NCBI GenBank assembly: GCA_046727435.1
Contig: JBKPCR010000546.1
Location: 1-8,949, forward strand
Source: CAVPRW01 sp046727435 [NCBI: bacterium]
GTDB lineage: Bacteria > Tectomicrobia > Entotheonellia > J063
Direction: 5' to 3'
Length of the DNA: 8,949 nt
Position numbers and translations under genes: made by a program. The notes below the pieces were generated by a model that saw only the letters and a program-made list of their open reading frames with translations, searched no databases and was not told where the DNA came from. Each line of letters opens with the position of its first letter. Positions within the stretch are counted from its first letter, which is position 1. Shown here one piece after another: positions 1 to 7,356 of the stretch.

Positions 1-3000
1 GAGGTGAAACGGGTTGATATGGCGGAGCACCGTGCCGAGCAGCGGAATCTTCTCCGCGAGGTTGATCACCTCGCCGAAGAGGGAACGATGGACCAGATCG
101 CTGTGCACATCGTAGTCCACGCCGCCTTCGAGGGTGCTATAGCCGTTGATCACCATACTGAACTCGGGCGCGCTGAGGGTGAAATTATTGGCGAGATGGA
201 CTTCGCCCGCACGCAGTTCAATGGGACTGCCAATGGTCCCAAAGTCACAGGAGCGTCGCAGCAAACCCGCGATCACTTGCAGGACCTTTCCCCTTCGATC
301 CACCAGCGCTTTGAGACTCTGATCCACCAGACTGCCAGGTAACGTAAGGGCCTTGGCGACGAAGCCGGAAATCAAGGTTGAGCCCATCACTGCCGCCTGT
401 GTAATGCGAAAACGGCCGCTGCCGTTGACCGACTGGCTCCAGCCCTGTTGTCCATCGTAGGAGCCGGAGACCCGTAGCTCCGCATCCAACAGGCCAGACA
501 TGCGGATCGGGTCCTTACGGTCTGGGTCAAGTAGGAAGATCGGGAGCACTAGGGCCAACAGCTGTATCCGCTTCCCGGTTTCTAACTGAAGATCGAGGTG
601 CTCGGCCGCCAGGTGCACATGAAAGTCACGCCGTGGTCCCTGCAGGTCGATGAAGGTCTCGGGTCTGAGCCGCATCCAGCCCCCGAGCGTCTGAGCGCTG
701 GCCTCATCGATGGTCAGTCGGCCGTGCTCCACCGTCAGATGAACGGCTACCGCCTCCCACAAGGCGCCGTGCCAATCCATCCGTGCGAGGCGGAGATTTC
801 CAGTATATGTGAGGTCGCGGAGTGAAGCACCACCATCCACCGCGACATGACCAGCCGCCTTCCCGGCGAGCGCAAGCGGGCCGGTAATCTGCAGGCGGTC
901 CGGCAGCAATTCCGCAACAAGCCCGGTGATCACCTCCGTCGAAGCTTGCAGGTCCACAACCCCAGAGAGGTCGTAATACGTTGGGGTTCGGCGTGCCACG
1001 ACGTCCCTCAGCTCAGCTGTCACGCCGTCTCCCTGGATGCGCACAGCGCTAGCTCGCCAGTGCACCCATGGGGGGGCGGTCAGCACGTCGCTCGTGACGT
1101 GGAAGGCCGGCAACTCAACCCCTATCAGTGCCTCTCCACCCTGCTGTACCTGGCGAGTCGTCTTCGGTACCTGCAGGTCGATACCCAGGTGGACCTGACC
1201 ACTGCCCGTGCCCCGCGCGGTGACCTGGCCGCTAAGCAAGGTGATCGTGGACAGCGTCGCCGACCCCTGGTGCATGAAGTGCACCGGCACCTGGTGCAAA
1301 TGGACGGAGAGCTGGTCGTCGCTGCCGCTGAAAGGTTGCGGCACCCCGAAACTCCCGTGGACCGCCGCCGTGCCCGTTTCAAACCTCAAAACTCCCTGAG
1401 GGATGTGCAATCGTTTAGGGGTCAGCTCGTAGGTCACATTCCCGCCGGAGAACGGCAGGTTGTGGAACGACCCTGCAGCGACCTGCACGCTCCCCTTGCC
1501 CGCCAGAGTCTCAAAGGGATGGTCGGGTTTGCCTTCAGCCGCTAATGTGACCTCGCTCCGACCCTGGAGCGCCAGGACCCTGACGCCTGCGGTCGCGAGC
1601 AGAGGCGTTAGCCACGACCCCTCAGCCTGCACGGTCGTATATACCTCAAACCGGGCAGCCTCGGGACCGGACAGGCGCACACGGCCCTGATGCAGGGTAA
1701 CCGTCAGGTCGTCGCTCTGGAACGCCAAGGGATCCGCCCACCAAGTGCGATTGCGCTCGCGTCCCAGCCGACCGTGCAGGTGGCCCTCCAACACCTCAAC
1801 CAGCGTGGCCGCTGCGTGGCGCAAGTGCAGGCGATGCATTCGCACATCGACCGTGAGGCGTTCACTCTCATGGCCCATCTGCCAGGCGACTGCACCGGAC
1901 ACCATGCCCTCCACAACGGAGGGCTCCGCTGCCGCATCCTTGGTCAGCGATTGCCGGAGCGCCATGCGATCCAGCTCGACATGCAGGTCCCCACCCGCCG
2001 GCTCGGCCAGCCGCCAGGCGCCAGCGCCGCGGAGCCGGCCGGTTCCACGCCTGGCCCGCAGGTCGGCAATCTCGAGCCGATCGGCGGATTTCACCACCGT
2101 GGCATGCACCTCGGTAAAGGTGTCGTCGAACACAAAGCGCTCGCTGGTCACGGCGAGACGCCAGCCCATCGCGTGCCACACCGGCTCCTGGAAGGGGACG
2201 CTGATCTGTCCATCCACGCGCACCAGGTCTGGGAATTGCCCCGGCATCTCGGGAACTAGCGCAGCGACCAATGACCCGGTAAGGCTCCCGTCTACCTGCA
2301 GTGTGAGTTGGGGGGCGGAGCCAAGGTCCACCGCACTGCCGTGTAGCGACAACTGGGCCTCAGCGGCGTGCAACCGACACGCCTCTGTACTCAAGCGTGT
2401 ATACGGGTGTCGCAGCTGCAGTGTGCAGGTCACGGCTACGCGCGTGAGATGCGGCTGACGTTGGCCGAGCGTCCCCGGCGCCAGGGCAAACGTAGGCACC
2501 TGCACGGAGGTCTCCAGCATCAATCCATCGCCCTCCGGGGTGAGGCGCCCGGTCGCCTCAGAGATCGTGACCGCTTGAAAGGCAGGGCCGAGCAGCTGGT
2601 CCAGGTGGATGCCTGCCAGTCGCCATTGTAGCGCCTGGTCTGGGGCGAGATTCTGGAGCGATACCTCGCCTTGCAGAGCGATCGTACCACCGGCAACGCT
2701 GCCTTCAGCCTGGGTGACGGTGAGCCGCCCCGCCGCCAAGTGTAGCCCGATGGCGAGATCCGTGAGCTCTGCCTCCTCACCCACGCGCAATGTTCCGTGG
2801 GTCACTGTCACTGTCACCGGACGATCGAGCCGGGGAGTGATGGCGCTTGCATCAGGCCGTGCAGGTGTACTTCTCTCAAGCGCCTTGAGCAAAGACGTCA
2901 GATTCCACTGCCCGTCCTGACGTCTTTGAAGGTCGATGTGGACTGTATCCAGACGCACGGTGATGGGTTTGGTCGAGAGCAAGAGGGACACCAAAGGCCG

Positions 3001-3294
3001 GTTGACCGTCAGACTGTCGACCCGCACGAGCATTGGTGCTTGCGGTGTCGGATCCTCGGCGATCGTCAGTTGATGAACGGTTACGCCGCTCCACCAACCG
3101 CCCGTGACTCCCTGGACAGTAACCGAGGTCTGCAAATAGGCGCTCAGCACCCGCCCGAGGACGGACGGTCCCCACAGCGCCAGTATGAGTGTTGGCAGGA
3201 TACCCACCACCAGCACAGCGGCCGCGACAGCCAGCAGCCATCGCCATGTCTTGCGGCCAGGAGCAGAAGAGAAGCTGGGTGGTGTTACTGACAT
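1..3294 (-). CDS. AsmA-family large envelope protein (C-terminus outside window)
   Basis: The frame is open for 1098 codons from ATG at 3294 to the left edge with no in-frame stop, so the C-terminus is missing. Residues 1-15 are polar and basic; 16-41 form one hydrophobic segment (TWRWLLAVAAAVLVVGILPT onward), an uncleaved signal anchor. Residues about 43-140 look like an AsmA N-terminal region, with GGWWSGVTVHQLTI and the motif DGQWNL at 127-132. A long beta-rich, repetitive body follows. Residues about 930-1098 resemble the AsmA-like C-terminal region (GSGRFRI, then GSPIELRAGEVHLANN, then YSTLEGGVDYDVHSDLV). Members of this family (AsmA, TamB, YdbH, YhdP) are inner-membrane-anchored periplasmic proteins tied to phospholipid transfer to the outer membrane; applying that role here is inference. 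AGAGG lies 9 nt upstream of the ATG. An in-frame stop 30 nt upstream leaves only non-ATG alternatives. The gap to the barrel gene is 195 nt, so co-transcription is possible. Confidence 0.82.
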   Translation of the reverse strand, partial: MSVTPPSFSSAPGRKTWRWLLAVAAAVLVVGILPTLILALWGPSVLGRVLSAYLQTSVTVQGVTGGWWSGVTVHQLTIAEDPTPQAPMLVRVDSLTVNRPLVSLLLSTKPITVRLDTVHIDLQRRQDGQWNLTSLLKALERSTPARPDASAITPRLDRPVTVTVTHGTLRVGEEAELTDLAIGLHLAAGRLTVTQAEGSVAGGTIALQGEVSLQNLAPDQALQWRLAGIHLDQLLGPAFQAVTISEATGRLTPEGDGLMLETSVQVPTFALAPGTLGQRQPHLTRVAVTCTLQLRHPYTRLSTEACRLHAAEAQLSLHGSAVDLGSAPQLTLQVDGSLTGSLVAALVPEMPGQFPDLVRVDGQISVPFQEPVWHAMGWRLAVTSERFVFDDTFTEVHATVVKSADRLEIADLRARRGTGRLRGAGAWRLAEPAGGDLHVELDRMALRQSLTKDAAAEPSVVEGMVSGAVAWQMGHESERLTVDVRMHRLHLRHAAATLVEVLEGHLHGRLGRERNRTWWADPLAFQSDDLTVTLHQGRVRLSGPEAARFEVYTTVQAEGSWLTPLLATAGVRVLALQGRSEVTLAAEGKPDHPFETLAGKGSVQVAAGSFHNLPFSGGNVTYELTPKRLHIPQGVLRFETGTAAVHGSFGVPQPFSGSDDQLSVHLHQVPVHFMHQGSATLSTITLLSGQVTARGTGSGQVHLGIDLQVPKTTRQVQQGGEALIGVELPAFHVTSDVLTAPPWVHWRASAVRIQGDGVTAELRDVVARRTPTYYDLSGVVDLQASTEVITGLVAELLPDRLQITGPLALAGKAAGHVAVDGGASLRDLTYTGNLRLARMDWHGALWEAVAVHLTVEHGRLTIDEASAQTLGGWMRLRPETFIDLQGPRRDFHVHLAAEHLDLQLETGKRIQLLALVLPIFLLDPDRKDPIRMSGLLDAELRVSGSYDGQQGWSQSVNGSGRFRITQAAVMGSTLISGFVAKALTLPGSLVDQSLKALVDRRGKVLQVIAGLLRRSCDFGTIGSPIELRAGEVHLANNFTLSAPEFSMVINGYSTLEGGVDYDVHSDLVHRSLFGEVINLAEKIPLLGTVLRHINPFHL

Positions 3295-3489
3295 GTTGCC
3301 AGGCCTCTTGAGGCTTCGGGCAATCAACTATGTGCCAATCACCACCAACATCTTTGGTGCATTGGCTAGAACCGCTGCGCCCTGAGGTCATTGGCGCCCG
3401 TTTAAGTACATCGCCACAAGCCGTCGCGAAGACCCACCTGCCCACTCCTCGGTGTGGCGGCCATGAAATTCGCTACCAGGCTCGCCGCC
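3295..3489 (-). other. Intergenic leader of the AsmA-like gene with imperfect hairpin
   Basis: This 195-nt gap separates the barrel gene from the AsmA-like gene. It holds an inverted repeat at 3334-3366: GCCAATCACC pairs with GGTGCATTGGC across a 12-nt loop with one bulged base. No T-tract follows on the minus strand, so it does not look like an intrinsic terminator; it could be a leader hairpin or a protein site. A second small repeat, GCCTC/GAGGC with a 2-nt loop, covers the ribosome binding site near 3303-3314. I see no convincing sigma-70 promoter. Confidence 0.4.
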
Positions 3490-4338
3490 CTACTTGGGGA
3501 AAAGAAACTGCAGCTGAAAGCGCAGCTGCCAGTCTGCCGAGAAGTGTGGCCTCTCCACATTGTAAAAGGCCTGCAGCTGGGTGTTGATCGGCAGCTTGTC
3601 CAGCTTGAACAGCTTCCCCACACCCCCACCCACCGGCACGGTCCACTTATCGCCACTGCTGGCCTCCCAGTTCGCCGTGATGATGGGGGCACTCACCAGG
3701 TACCAGGCGTCCGGCAGGTTGTAATTGACGAACGGCTGGATCAGCAGCTGGCTCACGTCCGTGTCTCCCCAGCCGGCGAACGACCACTGCTGGTTGGCGA
3801 GCGCGCCGAAGACCCAGGGGCCTTGCATGCTCAGCGCCACGGCTGCCGGCCCCATGCTCCACTGGCTCGTGCCCAGCCGCGAGTCGGTCGCCGTCGGCAG
3901 GGTGAACGTCGGCCCCACGCCCCAGATGAGCTTGCCGGGCTTCGCCGGGGACAGGAAGAACGTAGGATTGAGGTCCCCCAACCCGAAGGCGCTCTCGCCC
4001 CCCTCGAACAGCGACGGCTGGTTGATGATGGGCATGATGGTCCGGGTGATGAGATTCCAATCCTCGGTCAGCTTGAGCGGGATCACCGGCTGCACGTTGA
4101 GGACGTAGATCGTCGCGTCCTTCGGACCCGCACTGAAGTTGAAGTTGTTCTGAAACGGCACGCTAATCAGGTCGGCTACCGGGTTTTGCGTTTTCTTTGC
4201 CAGCTCCGTGTCGCTATCGTCCGCCGCGCCGGCCGCGCATATCTGGAGGATACCAGCAAGCACGAGCGCTGCTATTATCATGGCCACCGCGTGGGTCATG
4301 CGCGTTGAAAGCGCGGTGTGATTCCTCATTCGATTCAT
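3490..4338 (-). CDS. Outer-membrane beta-barrel transporter-like protein
   Basis: This 282-residue protein is complete. Residues 1-39 are a basic N-terminus and a hydrophobic core (HAVAMIIAALVLAGILQICA) with likely signal cleavage near AAGA/AD. The mature part has alternating short beta-strands typical of an outer-membrane barrel: NNFNFSAGP (64-72), LNVQPVIPLKL (80-90), GESAFGLGDLNPTFFLSP (114-131) and KLIWGVGPTFTLPTATD (136-152). It ends in aromatic-rich strands, QLRFQLQFLFPK (271-282). The pattern matches the family usually named 'transporter' or 'neuromedin U', related to the MetA/phenol-degradation barrel family; substrate unknown. The first ATG at 4338 is chosen because GGAGGG (4343-4348) lies 4 nt upstream; a second ATG at 4329 is spaced less well. 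The gene lies between the DUF1254 gene and the AsmA-like gene. It probably forms a small pore or structural barrel; transport is inferred from family naming only. Confidence 0.8.
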   Translation of the reverse strand: MNRMRNHTALSTRMTHAVAMIIAALVLAGILQICAAGAADDSDTELAKKTQNPVADLISVPFQNNFNFSAGPKDATIYVLNVQPVIPLKLTEDWNLITRTIMPIINQPSLFEGGESAFGLGDLNPTFFLSPAKPGKLIWGVGPTFTLPTATDSRLGTSQWSMGPAAVALSMQGPWVFGALANQQWSFAGWGDTDVSQLLIQPFVNYNLPDAWYLVSAPIITANWEASSGDKWTVPVGGGVGKLFKLDKLPINTQLQAFYNVERPHFSADWQLRFQLQFLFPK

Positions 4339-4420
4339 GACTCCCTCCATGGAGCGTGTATGTCCATCCTGGCGCTGCGCGTGACCAGCCACTGCGGAAC
4401 CCGCCGAACCATGCACCCTC

Positions 4421-4443
4421 GCCAGGGTTCCGGCCGCCCTGGC
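4421..4443. repeat. Small inverted repeat upstream of the barrel gene
   Basis: GCCAGGG (4421-4427) pairs with CCCTGGC (4437-4443) around a 9-nt loop containing CGGCCG. It lies 83 nt upstream of the barrel start codon, in the 193-nt gap after the DUF1254 gene. No T-run follows on either strand. It may add to leader structure or may be chance in GC-rich DNA. Confidence 0.35.
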
Positions 4444-4489
4444 TGGACACCGCGCGCCTCTTGTCAGTTGACCCGACTCAGGTGTGTGT

Positions 4490-4526
4490 GACCAGCGCAC
4501 ACGGTGCAGCACCGTGTGCGCTGGTC
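4490..4526 (-). repeat. Perfect 17-bp hairpin directly after the DUF1254 stop codon
   Basis: GACCAGCGCACACGGTG (4490-4506) and its exact reverse complement (4510-4526) flank a 3-nt loop, CAG. On the minus strand the hairpin begins 5 nt after the TGA stop of the DUF1254 gene (4532-4534). The stem is long and GC-rich but no T-tract follows, so a classical intrinsic terminator is unlikely. It could end transcription without a U-tract, protect the upstream mRNA from 3' decay, or lower expression of the downstream barrel gene. A perfect 17-bp match makes chance very unlikely. Confidence 0.8.
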
Positions 4527-4531
4527 TCGGC

Positions 4532-6157
4532 TCACTGAACCAACTCGATCTCGCTCGGCCGCCACTGTTTGGTGAAGAAGGGTTCGAGCGGGCTGTAAAG
4601 GCGCAGGAGAGTGAACCAGCCCTTGCCGGGCATCGTCTGGATCCAGTTACCGCACTTGACGCCTTCGGGCTGCTTCGGACCGAAGTACACCGTCGTGGAA
4701 CCATCGGCGTTCGCTTCGGCGGCGGGTGACGGATAGCTCTGGCTGCCGGCACGCGGGAATCGCTGCGGCGTGTCGAGCATCGAACGCGACTGGTTGTCGT
4801 ACAGCGTAAAGGACCAGAAAGCGCGGGCGGGAATGTTCGGCGGCAGCGTCACCTTGTACGTCTTGGCACCGTTGAAGGGATTCTTGTCCGCGTCCAGAAA
4901 GCCCATGAGATACTGCGAGCCGACGTCGGGAATCCGCATGATCATGCCCGGCGAGTCGAGGGTGTAGCCGTAGTAAAACGCTGTCCGCGAATCGAGGGTG
5001 CGCGCGCCGGTCGGCGGAAACGGTTTGAAGAGGCCCTCCCTAGTAAACAGTGGCGGCGGCGTTTCGAAGTTGGCGCCACCCTCCCACAACATGTTGCCCC
5101 AGCTTGAGCCGGGGTACACAGCCCAATCAGGATGCGCTTGGCTGAAACGCCAGTTCAGCGCGCGTCCGGCAGCATTCCCCACAGCGGCCGCGTCGGTCAG
5201 AATCCTCTTCATACGGGCATCGGGCTTGAATGGCTTGCCCTTCACGATGCCAATGGCGGCCAATTGGCCGGCGAGTTCCACGTCGTAACTGCCGGCAGGC
5301 TCCTGCTGCACGTTCTCGTTGATCATCTCGAAGAACGTGTAGTCGCTGGGAGGAATCGTATTGAACGACTTGCCGCTCGCCTCCACGAACTTGGTCTCGG
5401 GAATGGCGGGATTGCGCCCAAGCTTGACCTTGCCTTCGAGCGCCGTGGCGATGCTAGTGCCGACGCCTCCCGGTGTGTAGGGGTAGATCTTGATCGTCTT
5501 CTTGATCAGCTCGGTAGTGGGCTTGGGATCGTTGTCCGTGAGAAATGCGCGAGCGGCGTACAGAACCCGAGTCGTGCGCGACCGTGCGATGTAGAAACCG
5601 CCTTCCGGCAGCGGACCGTCATAGCCCGGCGGCACGAGCAGGTATCTTCCACCTTCGCCACGGTCCGGGCCGGGGAATCCGATGTCAATGATCCAGGAAA
5701 ACCACATGTCGTTGATGGTACCCAGCCCCTTCGGCGGCTGTTCGAGCACCATCGGCCCCTTCGTCAAATCCACCACAGCCATGTAATAGACGGTGTCGGC
5801 GTTGGCCGTGAGGAACAGCGACTTCGCATCCATCAACTCGGGAAAAATGATAACCGTGTTGTCCTCCGCGCCGATGCTGAGGAAGCCTTGACGGATCGCA
5901 TACGCGGATGCGCCCCGAAAGCTGTTGTTGAACACGTTCAGGCCGCGGGTGAAGTCCAGGGTGTCGTAAACCTTCTCGGCGGTTTCCACGCTCGGCGCGC
6001 CGTCCTTGAACTCCAGCGTGCCGATGCGGCTCTCAACTTTGTCTGGCGTGGCGATCGCGGGAGGGATTCCGGGGCTTGCCTGCGCCGCGACCAAGCGGGG
6101 CAGTACCAGTACGGCGAAGGCGACGAGGATTGCCAGGGGCCTGATGAGCGGTTTCAT
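4532..6157 (-). CDS. Exported DUF1254/DUF1214 domain protein
   Basis: This 541-residue protein is complete. Residues 1-25 form a signal peptide (MKPLIRPLAILVAFAVLVLP, then RLVAAQ). The DUF1254 region spans about 60-205, with YDTLDFTRGLNVFNNSFRGA (64-83), NADTVYYMAVVDLTKGPMVL (119-138), and the RYLLVPPGYDGPLPEGG stretch (171-187). The DUF1214 region spans about 415-530, with LDADKNPFNGAKTYKVTLPP (421-440), FWSFTLYDNQSRSMLD (447-462), and LLRLYSPLEPFF (517-528). Both domains are widespread in bacteria and have no established biochemical activity; the pairing gives the family's usual full-length form. ATG at 6157 is supported by AAGGAG (6166-6171), 8 nt upstream. In-frame upstream codons exist but have no comparable binding site. 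It is likely periplasmic or outer-surface. A strong hairpin follows the stop, and a structured leader precedes the start, hinting at post-transcriptional control. Confidence 0.88.
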   Translation of the reverse strand: MKPLIRPLAILVAFAVLVLPRLVAAQASPGIPPAIATPDKVESRIGTLEFKDGAPSVETAEKVYDTLDFTRGLNVFNNSFRGASAYAIRQGFLSIGAEDNTVIIFPELMDAKSLFLTANADTVYYMAVVDLTKGPMVLEQPPKGLGTINDMWFSWIIDIGFPGPDRGEGGRYLLVPPGYDGPLPEGGFYIARSRTTRVLYAARAFLTDNDPKPTTELIKKTIKIYPYTPGGVGTSIATALEGKVKLGRNPAIPETKFVEASGKSFNTIPPSDYTFFEMINENVQQEPAGSYDVELAGQLAAIGIVKGKPFKPDARMKRILTDAAAVGNAAGRALNWRFSQAHPDWAVYPGSSWGNMLWEGGANFETPPPLFTREGLFKPFPPTGARTLDSRTAFYYGYTLDSPGMIMRIPDVGSQYLMGFLDADKNPFNGAKTYKVTLPPNIPARAFWSFTLYDNQSRSMLDTPQRFPRAGSQSYPSPAAEANADGSTTVYFGPKQPEGVKCGNWIQTMPGKGWFTLLRLYSPLEPFFTKQWRPSEIELVQ

Positions 6158-6260
6158 CGTTGCATCTCCTTTATTTGACGACAGGATTGTTTCCGAGCGT
6201 GAGGCCATCTCCACAATGTTCGATCAGCGCCTCGATCGTGGCACGCCTCTGGCCAGTTCA

Positions 6261-6310
6261 CCATGGCATATCAGGCAGATGTGCCCTGATACCTTGATAT
6301 GGGGCCATGG
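6261..6310 (-). promoter_or_regulatory. Overlapping inverted repeats in the DUF1254 leader
   Basis: Two symmetric structures share the same bases. The outer one pairs CCATGGCATATCA (6261-6273) with TGATATG(GGG)CCATGG (6295-6310), 13 pairs with a 3-nt bulge. The inner one pairs TATCAGG (6269-6275) with CCTGATA (6285-6291). Both use bases 6269-6273, so the full stems cannot form together. The site is about 105-155 nt upstream of the DUF1254 start. It could be an operator for a dimeric regulator or, if transcribed, two alternative leader hairpins. Confidence 0.45.
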
Positions 6311-6440
6311 TTCGGGCCACCTCACCAGCGCTCACCTCTCCGTGATCAGGGAGCATTTTATCGTCTACGCGGCACGGTGCTCGCGCCTCTGCAGATGGTC
6401 GACTTCGCCCGCCATCGTGGTGTGCCGTCACCGCAGACCA

Positions 6441-6470
6441 CTGGCGGTATAAGTGCGCCTATACCGCCAG
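6441..6470 (+). terminator. 30-bp palindrome followed by TTTT
   Basis: CTGGCGGTATA (6441-6451) and its exact reverse complement TATACCGCCAG (6460-6470) enclose an 8-nt loop, AGTGCGCC. On the plus strand the stem is followed directly by TTTTG, the form of a weak intrinsic terminator; on the minus strand there is no T-run. No plus-strand gene lies upstream in the window, so as a terminator it would end antisense or mobile-element transcription. A perfect symmetric 11-bp half-site would also suit an operator. Confidence 0.45.
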
Positions 6471-6512
6471 TTTTGCCTCGCTCACCCGATAAACACCCGC
6501 CCCATCAACTGG

Positions 6513-6540
6513 TTATCGCGCAAAAAACTCGCCGTATAAT
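6513..6540 (+). promoter_or_regulatory. Sigma-70-like promoter, plus strand
   Basis: A perfect TATAAT at 6535-6540 has a weak -35-like TTATCG at 6513-6518, with a 16-bp spacer containing an A6 run. It would fire rightward through the TGTGRRCY repeats and antisense to the PRC-barrel gene. It may be the leftover promoter of a mobile element or drive an antisense RNA. The -35 match is poor, so activity is uncertain. Confidence 0.35.
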
Positions 6541-6680
6541 GGTGTGGACTGTGCGCTCCAGGGCAGTTGCCATAATGTGGGCCGCCGAGCGCGATTGCGA
6601 GCCCAGGAGCAATCATGTGAGCTCCGGTGCAGATAATGTGGGCCGGAGGCCTTGGTCAGAATCAATGATTGTGGACCGGG
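6536..6680 (+). mobile_element. Possible IS21-like end: five TGTGRRCY repeats
   Basis: The octamer TGTGRRCY occurs at 6543, 6576, 6616, 6637 and 6670, all in the same orientation, with spacings of 33, 40, 21 and 33 bp. Two copies share the longer form ATAATGTGGGCCG (6572-6584 and 6633-6645), and others keep an ATAATG- or ATCATG-like lead. IS21-family elements carry multiple short repeats of this general kind at their ends, upstream of istA. No istA or istB coding sequence follows; the next gene is the antisense PRC-barrel gene. If the assignment is right, this is a solo end or decayed remnant. The family link rests on memory of the repeat style and is not proven. Confidence 0.4.
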
Positions 6681-6778
6681 AAGGATGCTCTATGGCGAGA
6701 CGGGCGTCCAATGAGTGCGAGCCGCAACACCTACTGGGTAAGCGCGCGGCAGCGCGGTCATCCCGCACCGCCGGGCTC

Positions 6779-7174
6779 TTACTTGGCGTATTCAAATTTC
6801 GGCAATGCCTTCAGCGCGTCCTTGGTCGCCCCTGGGAGCATCAATTTGCCCCCCTCGATCTTGAGTTGCCCCGCCGGGATAGCCACATCATGCCGATCTA
6901 TCCCCAGGAAACCGCCCACACCGACGATCGCATAGGACACCGCTTTGTCAGGCGCGACAATCAGGTCCACGACCTCACCGACCTTCTCGTTGCTGTCGTT
7001 GTACACATCCTTATCCAGAATCTGTTTCTTGGCGCTCCAGCCGAGGGCGACGGCCTTCATCTCCTCGACAGCCACGCCGATGGTGGCCGTCCCTGCCACG
7101 CCGGCGCTGGCCATGCCCGCGACCAGAGACAACGCCACGCTCAACGCTAATGCCACGACGATACCCTTTTTCAT
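6779..7174 (-). CDS. Exported PRC-barrel domain protein
   Basis: This 131-residue protein is complete. Residues 1-24 are a clear signal peptide (MKKGIVVALALSVALSLVAG, then MASA). Residues about 47-112 fit a PRC-barrel: a short strand and linker, then LDKDVYNDSNEKVGEVVDLI (53-72), the hydrophobic AVSYAIVGVGGFLGI (78-92), and HDVAIPAGQLKIEGGKLML (95-113). PRC-barrels are small beta-barrel folds first known from the photosynthetic reaction centre H subunit and RimM; in small exported proteins they are linked mainly to envelope or stress roles with no defined reaction. ATG at 7174 is set by AAGGAG (7180-7185), 5 nt upstream. The frame extends upstream through an arginine-rich stretch encoded by a 12-bp repeat, which I read as untranslated leader. 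The gene stands alone between two long non-coding gaps, so it probably has its own promoter. Confidence 0.85.
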   Translation of the reverse strand: MKKGIVVALALSVALSLVAGMASAGVAGTATIGVAVEEMKAVALGWSAKKQILDKDVYNDSNEKVGEVVDLIVAPDKAVSYAIVGVGGFLGIDRHDVAIPAGQLKIEGGKLMLPGATKDALKALPKFEYAK

Positions 7175-7186
7175 CGCTGCTCCTTT

Positions 7187-7210
7187 CCTGTTCCGTCTCC
7201 TGTTCCGTCC
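7187..7210. repeat. Two tandem 12-bp copies in the PRC-barrel leader
   Basis: CCTGTTCCGTCT (7187-7198) is followed directly by CCTGTTCCGTCC (7199-7210), 11 of 12 bases identical. On the sense strand this reads as two GGAACAGGA-type units just upstream of the Shine-Dalgarno sequence. It may be a slippage duplication; a role in translation or operator function is speculative. Confidence 0.6.
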
Positions 7211-7356
7211 ATCGTTCAGCGTCTTCGCCGAATTCTCCATTCAAGACATCATCCGCATCCCGCCAGCCGCATGCCTTGCGACCGACGGCGCGAGCTTCGC
7301 CAATGCTGATCCACCGCACAAAGGAACCCTAGCACGTCGTCGTCGCGGGGGATAGT

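Larger units (their letters stand above)
6158..6778. other. 620-bp non-coding region with several structured elements
   Basis: No open frame here has both a plausible ribosome binding site and protein-like composition on either strand. The region holds, from low to high coordinate, a pair of overlapping inverted repeats in the DUF1254 leader, a 30-bp palindrome followed by TTTT, a plus-strand promoter-like sequence, and five TGTGRRCY repeats. From about 6681 to 6778 I see nothing I can name. The mix suggests an old mobile-element scar next to the regulatory leader of the DUF1254 gene. Confidence 0.5.

Noticed and set aside
847-2458. Long plus-strand open frames opposite the AsmA-like gene (for example 847-1545 and 1690-2259)
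   Set aside because: They are antisense to a continuous 1098-codon minus-strand frame with clear family features. Their proteins are rich in Arg, His and Gln and have no recognisable domain or ribosome binding site.
3454-4308. 284-codon plus-strand open frame opposite the barrel gene
   Set aside because: It is a shadow of the barrel gene, with unusual composition. The minus-strand protein has a signal peptide, family-like strands and a Shine-Dalgarno sequence.
4490-4526. Calling the post-DUF1254 hairpin an intrinsic terminator
   Set aside because: The minus strand after the stem reads ACACACACC with no T-run, so I list it as a repeat of unknown function.
4339-4752. Upstream extension of the barrel frame to a 420-residue protein
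   Set aside because: The extension is Arg/Pro-rich, runs through the hairpin and into the DUF1254 gene, and would bury the signal peptide. ATG at 4338 has its own GGAGGG.
5132-6178. 348-codon plus-strand open frame opposite the DUF1254 gene
   Set aside because: It is the antisense shadow of a well-supported DUF1254/DUF1214 gene, and its sequence is low in hydrophobic structure.
6158-6430. Riboswitch in the DUF1254 leader
   Set aside because: I recognise no conserved aptamer core of any known class; only simple inverted repeats are visible.
6681-6778. Plus-strand frame after the TGTGRRCY repeats as an istA start
   Set aside because: The short translations do not resemble an IstA N-terminus, and the frame continues only as antisense to the PRC-barrel gene.
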